In this document: piece after piece, positions 28,940 through 38,480 of the stretch
How positions within the stretch are numbered: the stretch's first letter is position 1
How the letters are laid out: the number at the start of each line of letters is the position of its first letter
Source of the DNA: an uncultured Erythrobacter sp.
GTDB taxonomy: Bacteria; Pseudomonadota; Alphaproteobacteria; Sphingomonadales; Sphingomonadaceae
DNA length: 64,000 nucleotides
Direction: 5' to 3'
NCBI GenBank assembly: GCA_947488325.1
Contig: CANKYZ010000003.1
Span: 434,001-498,000 of the forward strand
Translations under genes and position numbers: made by a program
The notes under the pieces: generated by a model
Databases searched by the model: none
Told to the model about the DNA's origin: nothing
The model's input: the letters and a program-made list of their open reading frames with translations, nothing else

Positions 28940-29947
28940 CTAATCAAGACAAGCATTTTGTTGACGGGGAGGCTCTAGGCAGAACCGCCATGCGCGCATC
29001 TCATCGCGAGAATTCGCCGTTGAACCGGTGCTGGCGGTTGCCAGCACACCTCCCAGTGAAGCGTTCTCGCCGCGCCATAGCCGGTCAGCTGCTCGCCCTG
29101 CCGCGCTGCGGCTGATTTGCCCGCCGAGCAGGGCGATAATCCGGCATATGGTCTCAATCTGAATGATACGGGGCGCCTTGGGGGCATAGAGATAGATTGG
29201 CTGGTCCGCCTCGCCTCTTTCGACCTCTACCATTTCATCCCATTCGGTTTGAGCATACCATTCCAGCGCACGCCAACCCTCGGCCAAATGTTCAGCGCTG
29301 ACCGCCAGCGCCTCTGCATCCAACCAATCATGCTCGGCAAGGTGTTGCCTTACGCGAACGCGGTCAAAAGTTGGATCAACATTCGATGGATCCTGGACGG
29401 GAATGACCCCAGCCCTGTCAACGCAGGCCATCAGCGCAGTCTTGCGTGCCCATAAGAGCGGACGGATTAGAGGAATTTTGGAGCCTGGTAAAAAGGTCGA
29501 TCTGCGTACCCCAGCCAACCCGGCTAGTCCGCTGCCTCGGGAGAGCCGCATAAGCAAAGTTTCGGCCTGATCATCGGCATGGTGCGCAGTGGCGACTGCC
29601 CCGATTTGCTCTGATTTGGCCCATTCAGCCAATGCCGTATACCGGGCATCTCGTGCTTTCGCCTGGAGGTTGCCCGACTCTACTCGGACATTCATGGACT
29701 TGAAAGGCACATCCACTGCGGTGCAAATCGCTTCGACCAGCGCAACTTCGCTCACCGCTTCAGCGCGCAATCCATGATCGATACTTAACACCGCAATGTT
29801 GTTTGGCATCGCAGCGTGAGCCAACAGCAGTAGTGCCAGGCTGTCCGGCCCGCCTGATACCGCAATCCCCAACCGGCCGCTGCTTTTGCCTTGGCTGGTA
29901 TCTGGCGTCCACAATTGGTCCACGGCCTCTCGAAATCGTGCAACCAT
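28940..29947 (-). CDS. tilS: tRNA(Ile)-lysidine synthetase
   Basis: This enzyme converts C34 of the CAU-anticodon tRNA-Ile to lysidine using ATP and lysine. The N-type ATP pyrophosphatase domain has the PP-loop GIAVSGGPDSLALLLL near the N-terminus, with HHADDQAETLLMRLSRGSGLAGL further on and IPVQDPSNVD, all typical of TilS. I prefer the ATG at 29947 because it puts the PP-loop at about residue 31, as in the family. A TTG at 30019 in the same frame would add 24 residues. The C-terminal tRNA-binding part is short. It is the last gene of the ptsP-rodZ-cpoB-tilS group, close behind cpoB. Confidence 0.93.
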   Translation of the reverse strand: MVARFREAVDQLWTPDTSQGKSSGRLGIAVSGGPDSLALLLLAHAAMPNNIAVLSIDHGLRAEAVSEVALVEAICTAVDVPFKSMNVRVESGNLQAKARDARYTALAEWAKSEQIGAVATAHHADDQAETLLMRLSRGSGLAGLAGVRRSTFLPGSKIPLIRPLLWARKTALMACVDRAGVIPVQDPSNVDPTFDRVRVRQHLAEHDWLDAEALAVSAEHLAEGWRALEWYAQTEWDEMVEVERGEADQPIYLYAPKAPRIIQIETICRIIALLGGQISRSAAGRAADRLWRGENASLGGVLATASTGSTANSRDEMRAWRFCLEPPRQQNACLD

Positions 29948-30040
29948 GGCTCGATCGAGATTCTCTAGGTTGGCAATATCGATCGGCGTATCAATCGGAG
30001 AGCCCTTCCTTTGACCCAATTACTAAGCCGCGCTGGCAGA

Positions 30041-31003
30041 CTACTCGCAAGTGACCCGGCGAAGATTGCTTTCATACCGATCTGCAAGACGTCCAGAGGC
30101 AACCGCGGGATAAGTGTCACCAAATTCGGCCAGCGCGATGCAAGCACGGCGAGTATCCTCCATCGCTATCATAGATTCAGCGAGGAATAGGAGACTATCA
30201 GGTGCGCGGCGCGCTGTACGATCAGCTTGATAATTGCGCAAGAACCAGCGCGCGGCTTCCTCAGGCATTCCATCATCCAGAAATGCCCGGCCTAATAAAT
30301 TTCGGCCATAGGTTAGGCGGAAATGGTTAGGATAGCTTTCAACATAGGACGCTAGCTGTTGGCGCGCTTCCGGAAAAAACCCTGCATTCCAAAGGCGGAA
30401 GCCATAAGAATATTCATCATCGCCAGCATCTTCCGTTTGTGGCTTCGTAATTGCTTGGACTGCGGCAATCCTTTCAGGTGTCGGACCTGTTGCCGTTTGG
30501 GTCGAAGTAGAATCACTTTCTTGTGCGTCAGTCGTTGCAGAAAATTCGGAATCGCTGACTGTCGTTTCGCGATCGCCAGTTCCTGCGTCGACTATCGCAC
30601 CGCTGGAGTCGCCCGTTTCAAGAGCGGCAACTCGCAGGTCGAGGTCACTTAACGAATTGGTGTTTTCCTCTGTCAGAGCAGTCAGCCGCTGTAACTGTGT
30701 TTCAAGCGCGTCCAGCCGCGCAAGGATATCGGTTACCGCCGTGGTCGAAGGCGCAGAGGTCGATGTCACACCATTTGCAGTACTACCGGTGGAAATCTGC
30801 GGTTCGAAGAAGCGCCCTTCGCCTCCGGGGAAAACAGCCCGTTGCAAAGCGCGGATTTCTGCTTCTGCGCGGCGCAGTCGTGCTTCAGAATCGTCCTGTG
30901 CGATAGCTGGAATAGGGGTGGTCGCGACAATGGCAGCACAAACAAATGCACCGATGATCGGCGTCGATTTGCGCAGGATTGCGATGGGTTTCGAAGGGGT
31001 CAT
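30041..31003 (-). CDS. cpoB: Tol-Pal system protein YbgF/CpoB
   Basis: This 320-residue periplasmic protein has a signal peptide (1-35, ending AIAQ), an N-terminal heptad region (~40-130, LRRAEAEIRALQR and LDALETQLQRLTALTEEN) that should trimerise as a coiled coil, a variable Ser/Thr/Asp-rich linker, and C-terminal TPR-like repeats. The repeats begin YSYGFRLWNAGFFPEARQQL and continue AFLDDGMPEEAARWFLRNYQ. CpoB coordinates outer-membrane constriction and peptidoglycan synthesis with Tol-Pal. The tol-pal genes themselves are not in this window. It lies 21 bases or more upstream of tilS and 195 bases after the RodZ-like gene. Confidence 0.88.
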   Translation of the reverse strand: MTPSKPIAILRKSTPIIGAFVCAAIVATTPIPAIAQDDSEARLRRAEAEIRALQRAVFPGGEGRFFEPQISTGSTANGVTSTSAPSTTAVTDILARLDALETQLQRLTALTEENTNSLSDLDLRVAALETGDSSGAIVDAGTGDRETTVSDSEFSATTDAQESDSTSTQTATGPTPERIAAVQAITKPQTEDAGDDEYSYGFRLWNAGFFPEARQQLASYVESYPNHFRLTYGRNLLGRAFLDDGMPEEAARWFLRNYQADRTARRAPDSLLFLAESMIAMEDTRRACIALAEFGDTYPAVASGRLADRYESNLRRVTCE

Positions 31004-31198
31004 GGCTGATCTGGCTCCCTAATTCTGGCTAAGGTGGTTTACACGCAGGATTGACGCATTGGGTTTAATGTTGCGCGTATGAATATGTCCAGAATCTGTG
31101 CCGAATGCCCGAGCTCAAGTCGAGCCCGCAAGGAGACTTATCGGGGGAATGCGACCGTAAATTGAGATGTACCCAACTCAGGCGCAGTTTCAGATGAC

Positions 31199-32029
31199 TC
31201 AGTTATTGGCTGATGGAGTGATCGCTGGGATTTCGACACGAGCCAGCAAGGCTGTCGCTGAAACCGGCGTATCTCCCATCGTGATCGGTACTTCTGCAAG
31301 TTTGGGCACTGATTGGCCGCCAATCGTAATGGAGAACGCATCTGGTCGCCCGGTGTTGATGCGCGGATCGGCCGCGCCAGTGGGCACTTCAAATCGATCA
31401 CCGCTGGCCATCGCAGCTTCGAAGAGCACCTCACCGCCATCTTCGTAAAACCGGACCCATGCCAGGTCTTCAAGAGCAGTAAAGACCACTTGTCCACTGG
31501 TAATAGCAGCCGCGTTTCCGGACCCATCAGTCAGAGTACTTTCGGCTGGTGTTGCAGCCTCAGTTCCGGCGGCATTGCCTGAATCCTCGCCGCCCGCAAT
31601 CAATGATGCTGGCCCCGTACCCGCGCCGAAATATGTGCTGGCAAACGCTATAACGCCCACAGCCAGCGCGAGCGCCGCAAAACCACCAAACCACGCAAGT
31701 CCTGCGGAAGGAAGTTTCGCCGGGTCGCCAGGTTCCATCCCACCAGCCATGGCCGAATAGCCTGCGTGACGATCAGCCAGTTCTTCGCGCACCGCCCCAG
31801 CGATACTCTCCTGATCAAGCCCAACTGACCGAGCATATGTTTTTGCAAAGCCGATCGCGTAAGTGCGCGAGGGCAGCGCTTCGAATTCGCCGCGTTCAAT
31901 AGCTTCGAGATGGCGCACAGGAATTCGGGTTTCTGCCGCAATATGTGACAGCTCTAATCGCTTAACCTCGCGTGCGCCGCGCAAGCGATCACCAGCGCTT
32001 GCCGTTTCTGATACCATCAGATCGGACAT
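31199..32029 (-). CDS. RodZ-like membrane protein with N-terminal HTH and DUF4115
   Basis: This protein of about 276 residues has an N-terminal Cro/C1-type helix-turn-helix of the RodZ type (AGDRLRGAREVKRLELSHIA, then TRIPVRHLEAIERGEFEALP). One membrane helix follows (~LAWFGGFAALALAVGVIAFA), then an Ala/Thr-rich periplasmic linker and a DUF4115 beta domain (VVFTALEDLAWVRFYEDGGE ... FEVPTGAADPRINTGRPDAF). RodZ links MreB to the cell wall machinery in rod-shaped cells. Alphaproteobacterial proteins with this build are usually annotated as HTH/DUF4115 proteins. I chose the ATG at 32029. A GTG at 32074 would add 15 residues. It lies between ptsP and cpoB. Confidence 0.85.
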   Translation of the reverse strand: MSDLMVSETASAGDRLRGAREVKRLELSHIAAETRIPVRHLEAIERGEFEALPSRTYAIGFAKTYARSVGLDQESIAGAVREELADRHAGYSAMAGGMEPGDPAKLPSAGLAWFGGFAALALAVGVIAFASTYFGAGTGPASLIAGGEDSGNAAGTEAATPAESTLTDGSGNAAAITSGQVVFTALEDLAWVRFYEDGGEVLFEAAMASGDRFEVPTGAADPRINTGRPDAFSITIGGQSVPKLAEVPITMGDTPVSATALLARVEIPAITPSANN

Positions 32030-32218
32030 TTCTTCGCCGGAGGCTTCCAATTCGCTGTCTATGACCCAATCCACTTCAATGTGGTTTTTTGAATTATCAC
32101 TAACCCTTTGAAGCTTCCTCGCTTACCAGCTGTCAAGGATTCGCTTTGTAAAATCGTGTATTCGCCGTTGAACCGCCCCAGATCAAGGTCAGCCAGAGTA
32201 CACAATTTGCAACATGCG

Positions 32219-34495
32219 TCAGTCCGTTTCGATATCGCGCTCAACGGCCCAACTGGTCAGTGCGGTTCTTATATCTATCTGAGGGTCGGTCAGCCACTGC
32301 ATCATCGCAGTGCTCAGTTCGTCTAGGTCTATTTTTCGTACCAGCTCTTTGATCGGACCGACTGCTGCGGGGGTGATCGAGAGTCGCCGGAAACCAATCG
32401 CAAGCAAAGCAAGCGCCTCCAAACGGCGGCCACCCATCTCCCCGCACACGCCAAGATCGACATTGCTTCCGCTGGTTGAGTTTACGACACGCCGGAGGAA
32501 ACGCAAAATTGCAGTGCTCAACCAATCATACCGCTCAGCCAGTTCCGGATTTCCGCGGTCAGCGGCGAACAGGAACTGCGTCAAATCATTTGTGCCAACC
32601 GATAGGAATGACAGTTTCGGCAGCAGCAGATCAAGCACTTCCGCAAGCGCAGGCACTTCAAGCATAGCGCCGTAATGGATTTGTTCGGGAACCATCTTCT
32701 TTTTGGACCGCAAGAATGCGAGTTGGTCCTCAAACACGGCTTTTGCCGCGTCGAATTCCCATGGCTCTGAAACCATTGGGAACATCACATACAGCGATCT
32801 TCCTGCCGCGGCTTCGATAAGAGCACGTGCTTGAACCTTCATCAAACCTTCGCGGTGCAAAGCCAATCGCAGAGCGCGCCAGCCCATTGCCGGATTTTCG
32901 TCATTCGCCGCAATATCTGAAGAGAGGTATGGCACGGCTTTGTCTCCTCCAATGTCGACCGTGCGGAAAATGACGGGCTTGTCACCTGCGGCGTCGAGCA
33001 CATCGCGGTACAGTCGCAACTGACGTTCGCGCTGTGGCAGGGTGGCGGAAACTAGAAACTGGAATTCAGTGCGAAATAACCCAACGCCGTCAGCTCCGCT
33101 CAGTGCGAGCGAGCTGATATCGTCACGCAGCCCGGCATTCATCATGACCTGAATTCGGGTGCCGCAACGGGTGAAGGGTTCGACATCGCGAAGTTCAGCA
33201 TAAGCAGCCTGTTTTTCGCGCGATTTGGCAAAACGCTGAGCAAATGCGTCCGCCACCTGGCTTGATGGACGGACAGTGGCATTGGCAGCTGTTGCATCCA
33301 ATACCACTTCATCGCCATCACGGATGATCCCGCGCAGGCTTTTTGCCCGGCCCAAAACCGGCACTCCCATAGCGCGTGCGACAATCACAACATGCGCGGT
33401 GAGAGAACCCTCTTCTAGAATGACGCCCTTCAATCGCCGCTTGTCATATTCGAGCAATTCTGCCGGTCCAAGATTGCGCGCAATCAGGATCGTGTCTTTA
33501 CGCAGACCCTGCTGCGCCGCCGTTCCAAGCTGGCCAGCGACAATCCGAATTAGGCGATTTGCGAGATCCTCAAGATCATGCATCCGATCGGCGAGCAGCG
33601 GATCGTCGATCTCACGCATCCGCATTCGAGTGTGCTGCTGTACACGCTCAATCGCTGCCTCGGCGGTCAGCCCAGTGTCAATCGCTTCGTTGATACGGCG
33701 TGACCAGCCTTCGTCATAAGCGAACATTTTATAGGTTTGGAGCACCTCTTCGTGCTCTCCGCCAATACCGAATTCCGCTTGACCCGCCATTGTGTCAATC
33801 TGCTCGCGCATCTTGTCAAATGCCCGGTAAACGCGTTCGCGTTCGGCCTCTATATCGTCAGCCATCACTTGTGTGATTTGCACTCTGGGTTGGTGAAACG
33901 CAGCGATGCCGGCGCCCAGACCTTTAACCAAGGTCAGCCCAGAGATCGTTTGAGGACCAGAATGTTTCGGAGAAAGGCCCAGAGCCTCTTCTTCATCGAC
34001 CAATTCGGCATTAGCGATCAATTCGGACAAGACCATGGCCGTGGTCTGAAGCGCCTCTATCTCAACCTCTTCATAGCGGCGTGGGTCGACATGTTGGACA
34101 CACAATACGCCCACCGCACGTTCGCGGTAAACAATCGGCACTCCGGCAAAGGAGTGGAATTGCTCTTCACCCGTTTCGGGGCGGTATTGAAAGTCTGGAT
34201 GCGCCTTAGCCTCAGCTAAATTGAGCATCTCTATTTCGTCGGCGATAACTCCGGTCAGCCCTTCGCCAATGTCCATTCGGGTAACATGCACAGCACTCTG
34301 ATTTAGACCGCGTGTGGCATATAGCTCTAGCATCCCTTCGCGGAGCAGATAAATCGAACAGACTTCGGAGGTCAGGCATTCGCCGATAATATCGACCACT
34401 TGATCCAATTTGCCCTGTGCGTGCATGCGCGAAGCCATCACCTCATGCAGGCTTGTGAGGATCTGGCGGGCGGAGTTGGAAGCTGCAGCGGTCAT
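32219..34495 (-). CDS. ptsP: PEP-protein phosphotransferase PtsP (EI-Ntr)
   Basis: This 758-residue protein is the first enzyme of the nitrogen phosphotransferase system, passing phosphate from PEP to NPr. It has an N-terminal GAF domain (~5-165), a PEP-utiliser N-domain, the phosphohistidine swivel domain with GVILEEGSLTAHVVIVARAM, where the active His follows LTA, and a TIM-barrel PEP-binding domain (VGLFRTEFQF, FRTVDIGGDKAVPYL, SVGTNDLTQFLFAADRGN, GVCGEMGG). The ATG at 34495 is chosen over an in-frame one at 34534 because GAF homology begins just after it. No ptsN or npr gene is in the window. It is first in the group leading to tilS. Confidence 0.95.
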   Translation of the reverse strand: MTAAASNSARQILTSLHEVMASRMHAQGKLDQVVDIIGECLTSEVCSIYLLREGMLELYATRGLNQSAVHVTRMDIGEGLTGVIADEIEMLNLAEAKAHPDFQYRPETGEEQFHSFAGVPIVYRERAVGVLCVQHVDPRRYEEVEIEALQTTAMVLSELIANAELVDEEEALGLSPKHSGPQTISGLTLVKGLGAGIAAFHQPRVQITQVMADDIEAERERVYRAFDKMREQIDTMAGQAEFGIGGEHEEVLQTYKMFAYDEGWSRRINEAIDTGLTAEAAIERVQQHTRMRMREIDDPLLADRMHDLEDLANRLIRIVAGQLGTAAQQGLRKDTILIARNLGPAELLEYDKRRLKGVILEEGSLTAHVVIVARAMGVPVLGRAKSLRGIIRDGDEVVLDATAANATVRPSSQVADAFAQRFAKSREKQAAYAELRDVEPFTRCGTRIQVMMNAGLRDDISSLALSGADGVGLFRTEFQFLVSATLPQRERQLRLYRDVLDAAGDKPVIFRTVDIGGDKAVPYLSSDIAANDENPAMGWRALRLALHREGLMKVQARALIEAAAGRSLYVMFPMVSEPWEFDAAKAVFEDQLAFLRSKKKMVPEQIHYGAMLEVPALAEVLDLLLPKLSFLSVGTNDLTQFLFAADRGNPELAERYDWLSTAILRFLRRVVNSTSGSNVDLGVCGEMGGRRLEALALLAIGFRRLSITPAAVGPIKELVRKIDLDELSTAMMQWLTDPQIDIRTALTSWAVERDIETD

Positions 34496-34604
34496 GGCTG
34501 ATCTTGGCCTAGGGTCCAGAGCCCGAATCTGCAATGGTTGAGGCTGAACGGGCGCAACACGCTCAGCCCCTTATCCAGATTGATCGAATGCGGGAATATC
34601 AGCG

Positions 34605-34784
34605 TTAAATGCGCGCGATCTCTTCTTTCAACCTGAGTTTTTGTTTCTTAATTTGCTGGACGAGTGCCGCATTGGGGACAGGGCGGGCCTGTTCATCGCG
34701 CAGCTGTGCTTCAAGCCCAGCGTGTTTGGATTGGAGAGCATTCACGTGAGATGATGCTGCGCCTGAGGCTGGTGAAGATGCCAT
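34605..34784 (-). CDS. YdcH family protein (DUF465), first copy
   Basis: This 59-residue protein has the DUF465 helical hairpin (VNALQSKHAGLEAQLRDEQ ... LVQQIKKQKLRLKEEIAR). I place the start at the ATG at 34784, which has AGGAG 8 bases upstream. A longer frame to 34856 has no support. The family is widespread, and its function is unknown. It faces a second DUF465 gene across a 319-bp gap. Confidence 0.85.
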   Translation of the reverse strand: MASSPASGAASSHVNALQSKHAGLEAQLRDEQARPVPNAALVQQIKKQKLRLKEEIARI

Positions 34785-35103
34785 ATGCGTTCTCCTATAT
34801 AGACGGGAGCCCACAAGATGTGCGGGACAAACCCCGGGGGGAGCGACTCGGCACAAAGCGACCGAGCTGCAGAAGGTAATCTGACCATACTCAAACTGAA
34901 TTGCAAAGGGGGATCGAACGGGAATCGATGTGTTTGTGTATTTCTGGGGTCAAACGATGCGCATAAAGATGCAGTGCTTAGACGCACACCGTAAGGTAGT
35001 ACGACACAGATATACGCAAATCGGGCAAAAGGGCGTGGCAGGATAATGCAATTTGCCGCATGGCTACCGGAAGCCGTGTGTTTTTGAGGCGAGTCTGTCG
35101 ATA
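34785..35103. promoter_or_regulatory. 319-bp divergent region between two DUF465 genes
   Basis: I see no gene, tRNA or clear terminator in this stretch. It must hold the promoters of the two divergent YdcH genes. A short G/C inverted repeat (CTCGG...CCGAG) lies near 34848-34866. A small RNA cannot be excluded by eye. Confidence 0.35.
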
Positions 35104-35301
35104 ATGAATGAGCAAGAGCTCCAAAAACATCTAGAACTGCTGCGTTCTGAGCACAGCGATTTCGATGCTGCGATTGCCGCGTTGATCGATGCTGGGTCCT
35201 CCGATCAGCTCCAGATCGCTCGGTTGAAAAAACGAAAGTTGCGGTTGAAAGACCAAATTTTCGTCATCGAAAATACACTATTGCCCGATATCATCGCATG
35301 A
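35104..35301 (+). CDS. YdcH family protein (DUF465), second copy
   Basis: This 65-residue protein starts MNEQELQKHLELL and ends with the DUF465-type segment LQIARLKKRKLRLKDQIFVI. The same KKRKLRLKDQI / KKQKLRLKEEI core is present in the divergent copy, so the two are paralogues. The start at 35104 is chosen because homology begins there, although the frame is open to 35053. The ribosome site is weak (GAGGCGAG). Function is unknown. Confidence 0.82.
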   Translation: MNEQELQKHLELLRSEHSDFDAAIAALIDAGSSDQLQIARLKKRKLRLKDQIFVIENTLLPDIIA

Positions 35302-35463
35302 ACGCAGCGCATCGGCGTGGCACCTTGCCGCACGGTTGCACCGCAATATCTCATTAAGAATTGCCCGGTACTGTTCCGATACGGGACGCCAAAAGAATCT
35401 TGTCAGGATAGTAACCATAGGTCGCTGGTAACGCGGCCCAATGGAGCATACCGCGTCCAATCT

Positions 35464-35925
35464 ATGGCCCGTACCACAAATCTATCTCGCCCGATCATAG
35501 AGGCGCTGTATACCGAGGCGCTTATCCTCGCAGACGATGTGCGCGCCGTATTTGCATTGGGCATAAGAGAGCCGGAAATTGGCGAAAATTCGAATGTCAG
35601 GTTGGCGCTTTCGACCGAAGGGCTGAAGACTACGACGCGCATGATGCATATCCTCGCTTGGCTTCTCAATCAGCGTGCATACTTTTCAGGTGAGCTAAGC
35701 GAGGGGCAGGTCCGCCGCAACGGAACTCTGCCGCCTGACCGAGAAGCTGACCCAAGAGCGCTAAATGCGTTAGAACCCGAAACATGCGCTCTGATCGAAG
35801 AGACAGAGCGCTTGCACCAACGGATTGCAAGGCTAGATGAGGCGTGGCGTAGTGGATTCGAAATGGCATCGCCTGCGCGCGCGATACACAGCCGACTTGA
35901 GCGGCGACTTGGAGACCTTCGGTAA
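35464..35925 (+). CDS. rcdA: DUF1465 protein, RcdA-like (regulator of CtrA degradation)
   Basis: This 153-residue helical protein has a central segment LSTEGLKTTTRMMHILAWLLNQRA, given here in part as the match to the DUF1465/RcdA signature, followed by an acidic low-complexity stretch and a C-terminal helix (LIEETERLHQRIARLDEAWR). In Caulobacter RcdA is an adaptor that helps ClpXP degrade the cell-cycle regulator CtrA. In sphingomonads, where CtrA control differs, the partner is uncertain. The ATG at 35464 is preferred, with GGAG upstream, over a longer frame opening at 35317. It follows a DUF465 gene on the same strand and converges with glpK. Confidence 0.78.
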   Translation: MARTTNLSRPIIEALYTEALILADDVRAVFALGIREPEIGENSNVRLALSTEGLKTTTRMMHILAWLLNQRAYFSGELSEGQVRRNGTLPPDREADPRALNALEPETCALIEETERLHQRIARLDEAWRSGFEMASPARAIHSRLERRLGDLR

Positions 35926-35935
35926 ATCTCGAACG

Positions 35936-37408
35936 CTACGCCGCATTCAGCGCCTTGCGCCAACGCTCCAGCCGTTCTTGGCGTACGTCATCTTTCATAT
36001 CCGGCTCAAACCTCTTCAATGTGCCGCGCATAACCTCGACTGCGCTCGCAAGATCAGGATAGAGACCGGCGCCCGTCGCCGCCAGCATCGCCGCACCCAG
36101 CGCCGTTGTTTCGACAAAGCTGGGGCGCTCTACGGCCACTCCCAGCATATCGGCCAAATCCTGTGCCATCCAGTCATTCGCCGCCATTCCACCGTCAATC
36201 CTTAGGGTCCCCCATGAAGTGCCATCAGCGGCAAAAGCCTGGGCCAGATCGTAAGTCTGATGCGCCATCGCTTCCAATGCCGCACGTGCCAATTCCGCCT
36301 TCCCACTCGCAAAGCTTAAGCCTGTGATGACGCCGCGCGCGTCGGCCCGCCAAAGCGGTGCGCCCAATCCTGACAAGGCTGGCACAATCGTCACGCCGCC
36401 GCTGGTCTCGATAGATCGGGCAAGCGCTTCGGTTTCACGCGCATCGTGAACCACGCCCAATGAATCGCGCAGCCATTGAATCAGGCTTCCAGCAACAAAG
36501 ACCGATCCTTCGATCGCATAGATCCGCTTTCCGTCAATTTGGCAAAGTACGGTGCCGAGCAGGCGGTTGCTCGATTGCGGAATGCTATCACCCTGATTTG
36601 TGAGCACAAATGCGCCGGTGCCATACGTCGCCTTGGTCTCGCCCGGAGCCAAACACGCTTGCCCAATCGTTGCCGCCTGTTGATCGCCAGCAAGGCCCGT
36701 GATCGGGATTTCGCACCCAAGAATCTGCACATCCGTCACGGCAAGTAGGCCGGACATATCGGTGACTTGTGGAAGCGCGGCATGGGGAACGCCGAACAAT
36801 TCGCATAGCCCTTCGTCGAAGCCTTCTCCCGCAAGCTCCATGAGCAACGTACGGCTGGCATTGCTGGCATCAGTGATGTGCCGTGCTCCGCCGGTCAGTC
36901 TAAAGACCAACCAGCTTTCGATAGTGCCAAATGCCAATGTGCCCGCGTCACTAGCAGCCCTTACCGCTGGCGCATTGTCCAGCATCCAGCGCATCTTGGT
37001 GCCTGAGAAATACGGATCAAGCAGCAGGCCTGTTCGGCGTTGCACTTCGCCTTCATGTCCGGCGGCACGCAGCTTCATACAAAATGGCTCGGTCCGTCGA
37101 TCTTGCCAGACAATCGCCCGGCTTAGCGGCTCACCCGTCACGCGGTCCCACGCCACCACGGTCTCGCGTTGATTCGTGATGCCGATCCCGGCAATCATTG
37201 ATGCCCCACCCGCCTTTTGGATTACGTCCATCGCGCATTGCAGCGTCTTGTCCCAAACCTCCTGTGGATCATGCTCGACCCACCCGCTTTGCGGATAATG
37301 CTGCGTCAACTCCAATTGCGCGCTGGCGGCAAGTACTCCGTCGCTCGCAAACAGCATGGCGCGGGTGGATGTTGTGCCTTCATCAAGGACAAGAATGTAG
37401 TCGGACAT
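35936..37408 (-). CDS. glpK: Glycerol kinase
   Basis: This is a 490-residue FGGY-family kinase converting glycerol to sn-glycerol-3-phosphate. The ATG at 37408 has GGAG upstream and gives the typical N-terminus SDYILVLDEGTTSTRAMLF. Further motifs are the FGGY-type IGITNQRETVVAWDR, DASNASRTLLMEL (glycerol site) and GLAGDQQAATIGQACLAPGETKATYGTG, split here as the catalytic and ATP regions. The frame is open further upstream to 37609 but without homology. No glpF or glpD lies beside it. Its neighbours are an RcdA-like gene and a divergent hydrolase, so its regulation cannot be inferred. Confidence 0.96.
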   Translation of the reverse strand: MSDYILVLDEGTTSTRAMLFASDGVLAASAQLELTQHYPQSGWVEHDPQEVWDKTLQCAMDVIQKAGGASMIAGIGITNQRETVVAWDRVTGEPLSRAIVWQDRRTEPFCMKLRAAGHEGEVQRRTGLLLDPYFSGTKMRWMLDNAPAVRAASDAGTLAFGTIESWLVFRLTGGARHITDASNASRTLLMELAGEGFDEGLCELFGVPHAALPQVTDMSGLLAVTDVQILGCEIPITGLAGDQQAATIGQACLAPGETKATYGTGAFVLTNQGDSIPQSSNRLLGTVLCQIDGKRIYAIEGSVFVAGSLIQWLRDSLGVVHDARETEALARSIETSGGVTIVPALSGLGAPLWRADARGVITGLSFASGKAELARAALEAMAHQTYDLAQAFAADGTSWGTLRIDGGMAANDWMAQDLADMLGVAVERPSFVETTALGAAMLAATGAGLYPDLASAVEVMRGTLKRFEPDMKDDVRQERLERWRKALNAA

Positions 37409-37577
37409 TGATTCAACTCCGTGATTTTTGACTGTCCTAATCGGTCGTGCCGCGACCGCAAGGCTGACTAGCTGTCCAAAGCAATGCGACCTTTGGGTCG
37501 CATGAATGGGAAGGCCCAGCTGAGCGGATGCGAGCGCCGGCGCTTGAGGCGAAACGAAAAAACCCGCATACAAAGCC

Positions 37578-38456
37578 ATGGCAGGCATTCCCCCCAAACC
37601 GTGGCCCACTGGCCTTTCCGATCAGGTTGAACCGCTGGTGGTACGCATACTCGCGCCCAATCCATCACCCTATACCTATACCGGAACACAAACTTATGTC
37701 GTCGGGCAGGAGGACGGGCCGGATTGCGCAGTGATCGATCCCGGGCCGAATGAGTCTGCACATCTTGACGCGATTCAGGCAGCCATCGGCAACCGCGCTG
37801 TACTGGCCATCATGTGCACACACACGCACCGCGATCACTCCCCCGCCGCAGCTCCGCTTAGTGAACGCACTGGTGCGCCAATCGTTGGTTGCGCTCCGCT
37901 GGTCTTGAAAACCAACCTTCCCCGTGCAGATGAAGCCTTCGACACCACCTATGAGCCGACCCGCGTGCTCGAAGATGGCGAAGCTATGCGCGGCACTGGC
38001 TGGACGCTAACTGCCATTGCAACGCCAGGGCACACTTCGAACCATTTGTGTTTTGCGCTAGAGGAAAGCAGTTCGCTGTTCACGGGCGATCATGTCATGG
38101 GTTGGTCCACCAGCGTCGTCATCCCGCCAGATGGGAATATGGGTGATTACATGGCGAGCCTGGAAAAGCTGATGGCCCGCGAAGACAAAGTCTATCATGC
38201 AGCCCATGGAGCAGCGATTACGAAACCGCACCAATTGGTACGCGGAATGATCGGCCACCGCCGGCAACGCGAAAACCAGATTATGCGACTAATGACAGAA
38301 CGCGCAAGACGCGCTTCAGAATTCGTCCCTGATATGTACAAAGGGTTGGATGAGCGCCTGATTGGTGCTGCCGAGATGAGCGTTACCGCCCACCTAATCG
38401 ACCTTGAGAAACGCGGGCTGGCCACACGGGACAATGATCTATGGAGTGCCGCCTAA
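37578..38456 (+). CDS. Metallo-beta-lactamase-fold hydrolase (LACTB2/glyoxalase II-like)
   Basis: This 292-residue cytoplasmic hydrolase has the zinc motif H82-x-H84-x-D86-H87 (CTHTHRDHSP). The downstream ligands lie in TPGHTSNHLCF, FTGDHVMGWS and HAAHGAAI. A C-terminal winged-helix-like region (RRQRENQIMRLMTERARRAS ... LIDLEKRGLA) is typical of the LACTB2-like branch, which acts on RNA or thioesters in characterised relatives. It is divergent from glpK across 169 bp. The substrate is unknown. Confidence 0.88.
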   Translation: MAGIPPKPWPTGLSDQVEPLVVRILAPNPSPYTYTGTQTYVVGQEDGPDCAVIDPGPNESAHLDAIQAAIGNRAVLAIMCTHTHRDHSPAAAPLSERTGAPIVGCAPLVLKTNLPRADEAFDTTYEPTRVLEDGEAMRGTGWTLTAIATPGHTSNHLCFALEESSSLFTGDHVMGWSTSVVIPPDGNMGDYMASLEKLMAREDKVYHAAHGAAITKPHQLVRGMIGHRRQRENQIMRLMTERARRASEFVPDMYKGLDERLIGAAEMSVTAHLIDLEKRGLATRDNDLWSAA

Positions 38457-38480
38457 GTCAGAGCGACAAGTTCACACGCC

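Noticed and set aside
34896..34930. tRNA-like GGGGGATCGAACGGGAATCGA
   Set aside because: No acceptor stem, anticodon arm or GTTCGAATC T-loop could be built around it.
37409..37609. Extended N-terminus of glycerol kinase
   Set aside because: The extra 67 codons have no homology-like features, and the ATG at 37408 has a Shine-Dalgarno sequence and the family N-terminus.
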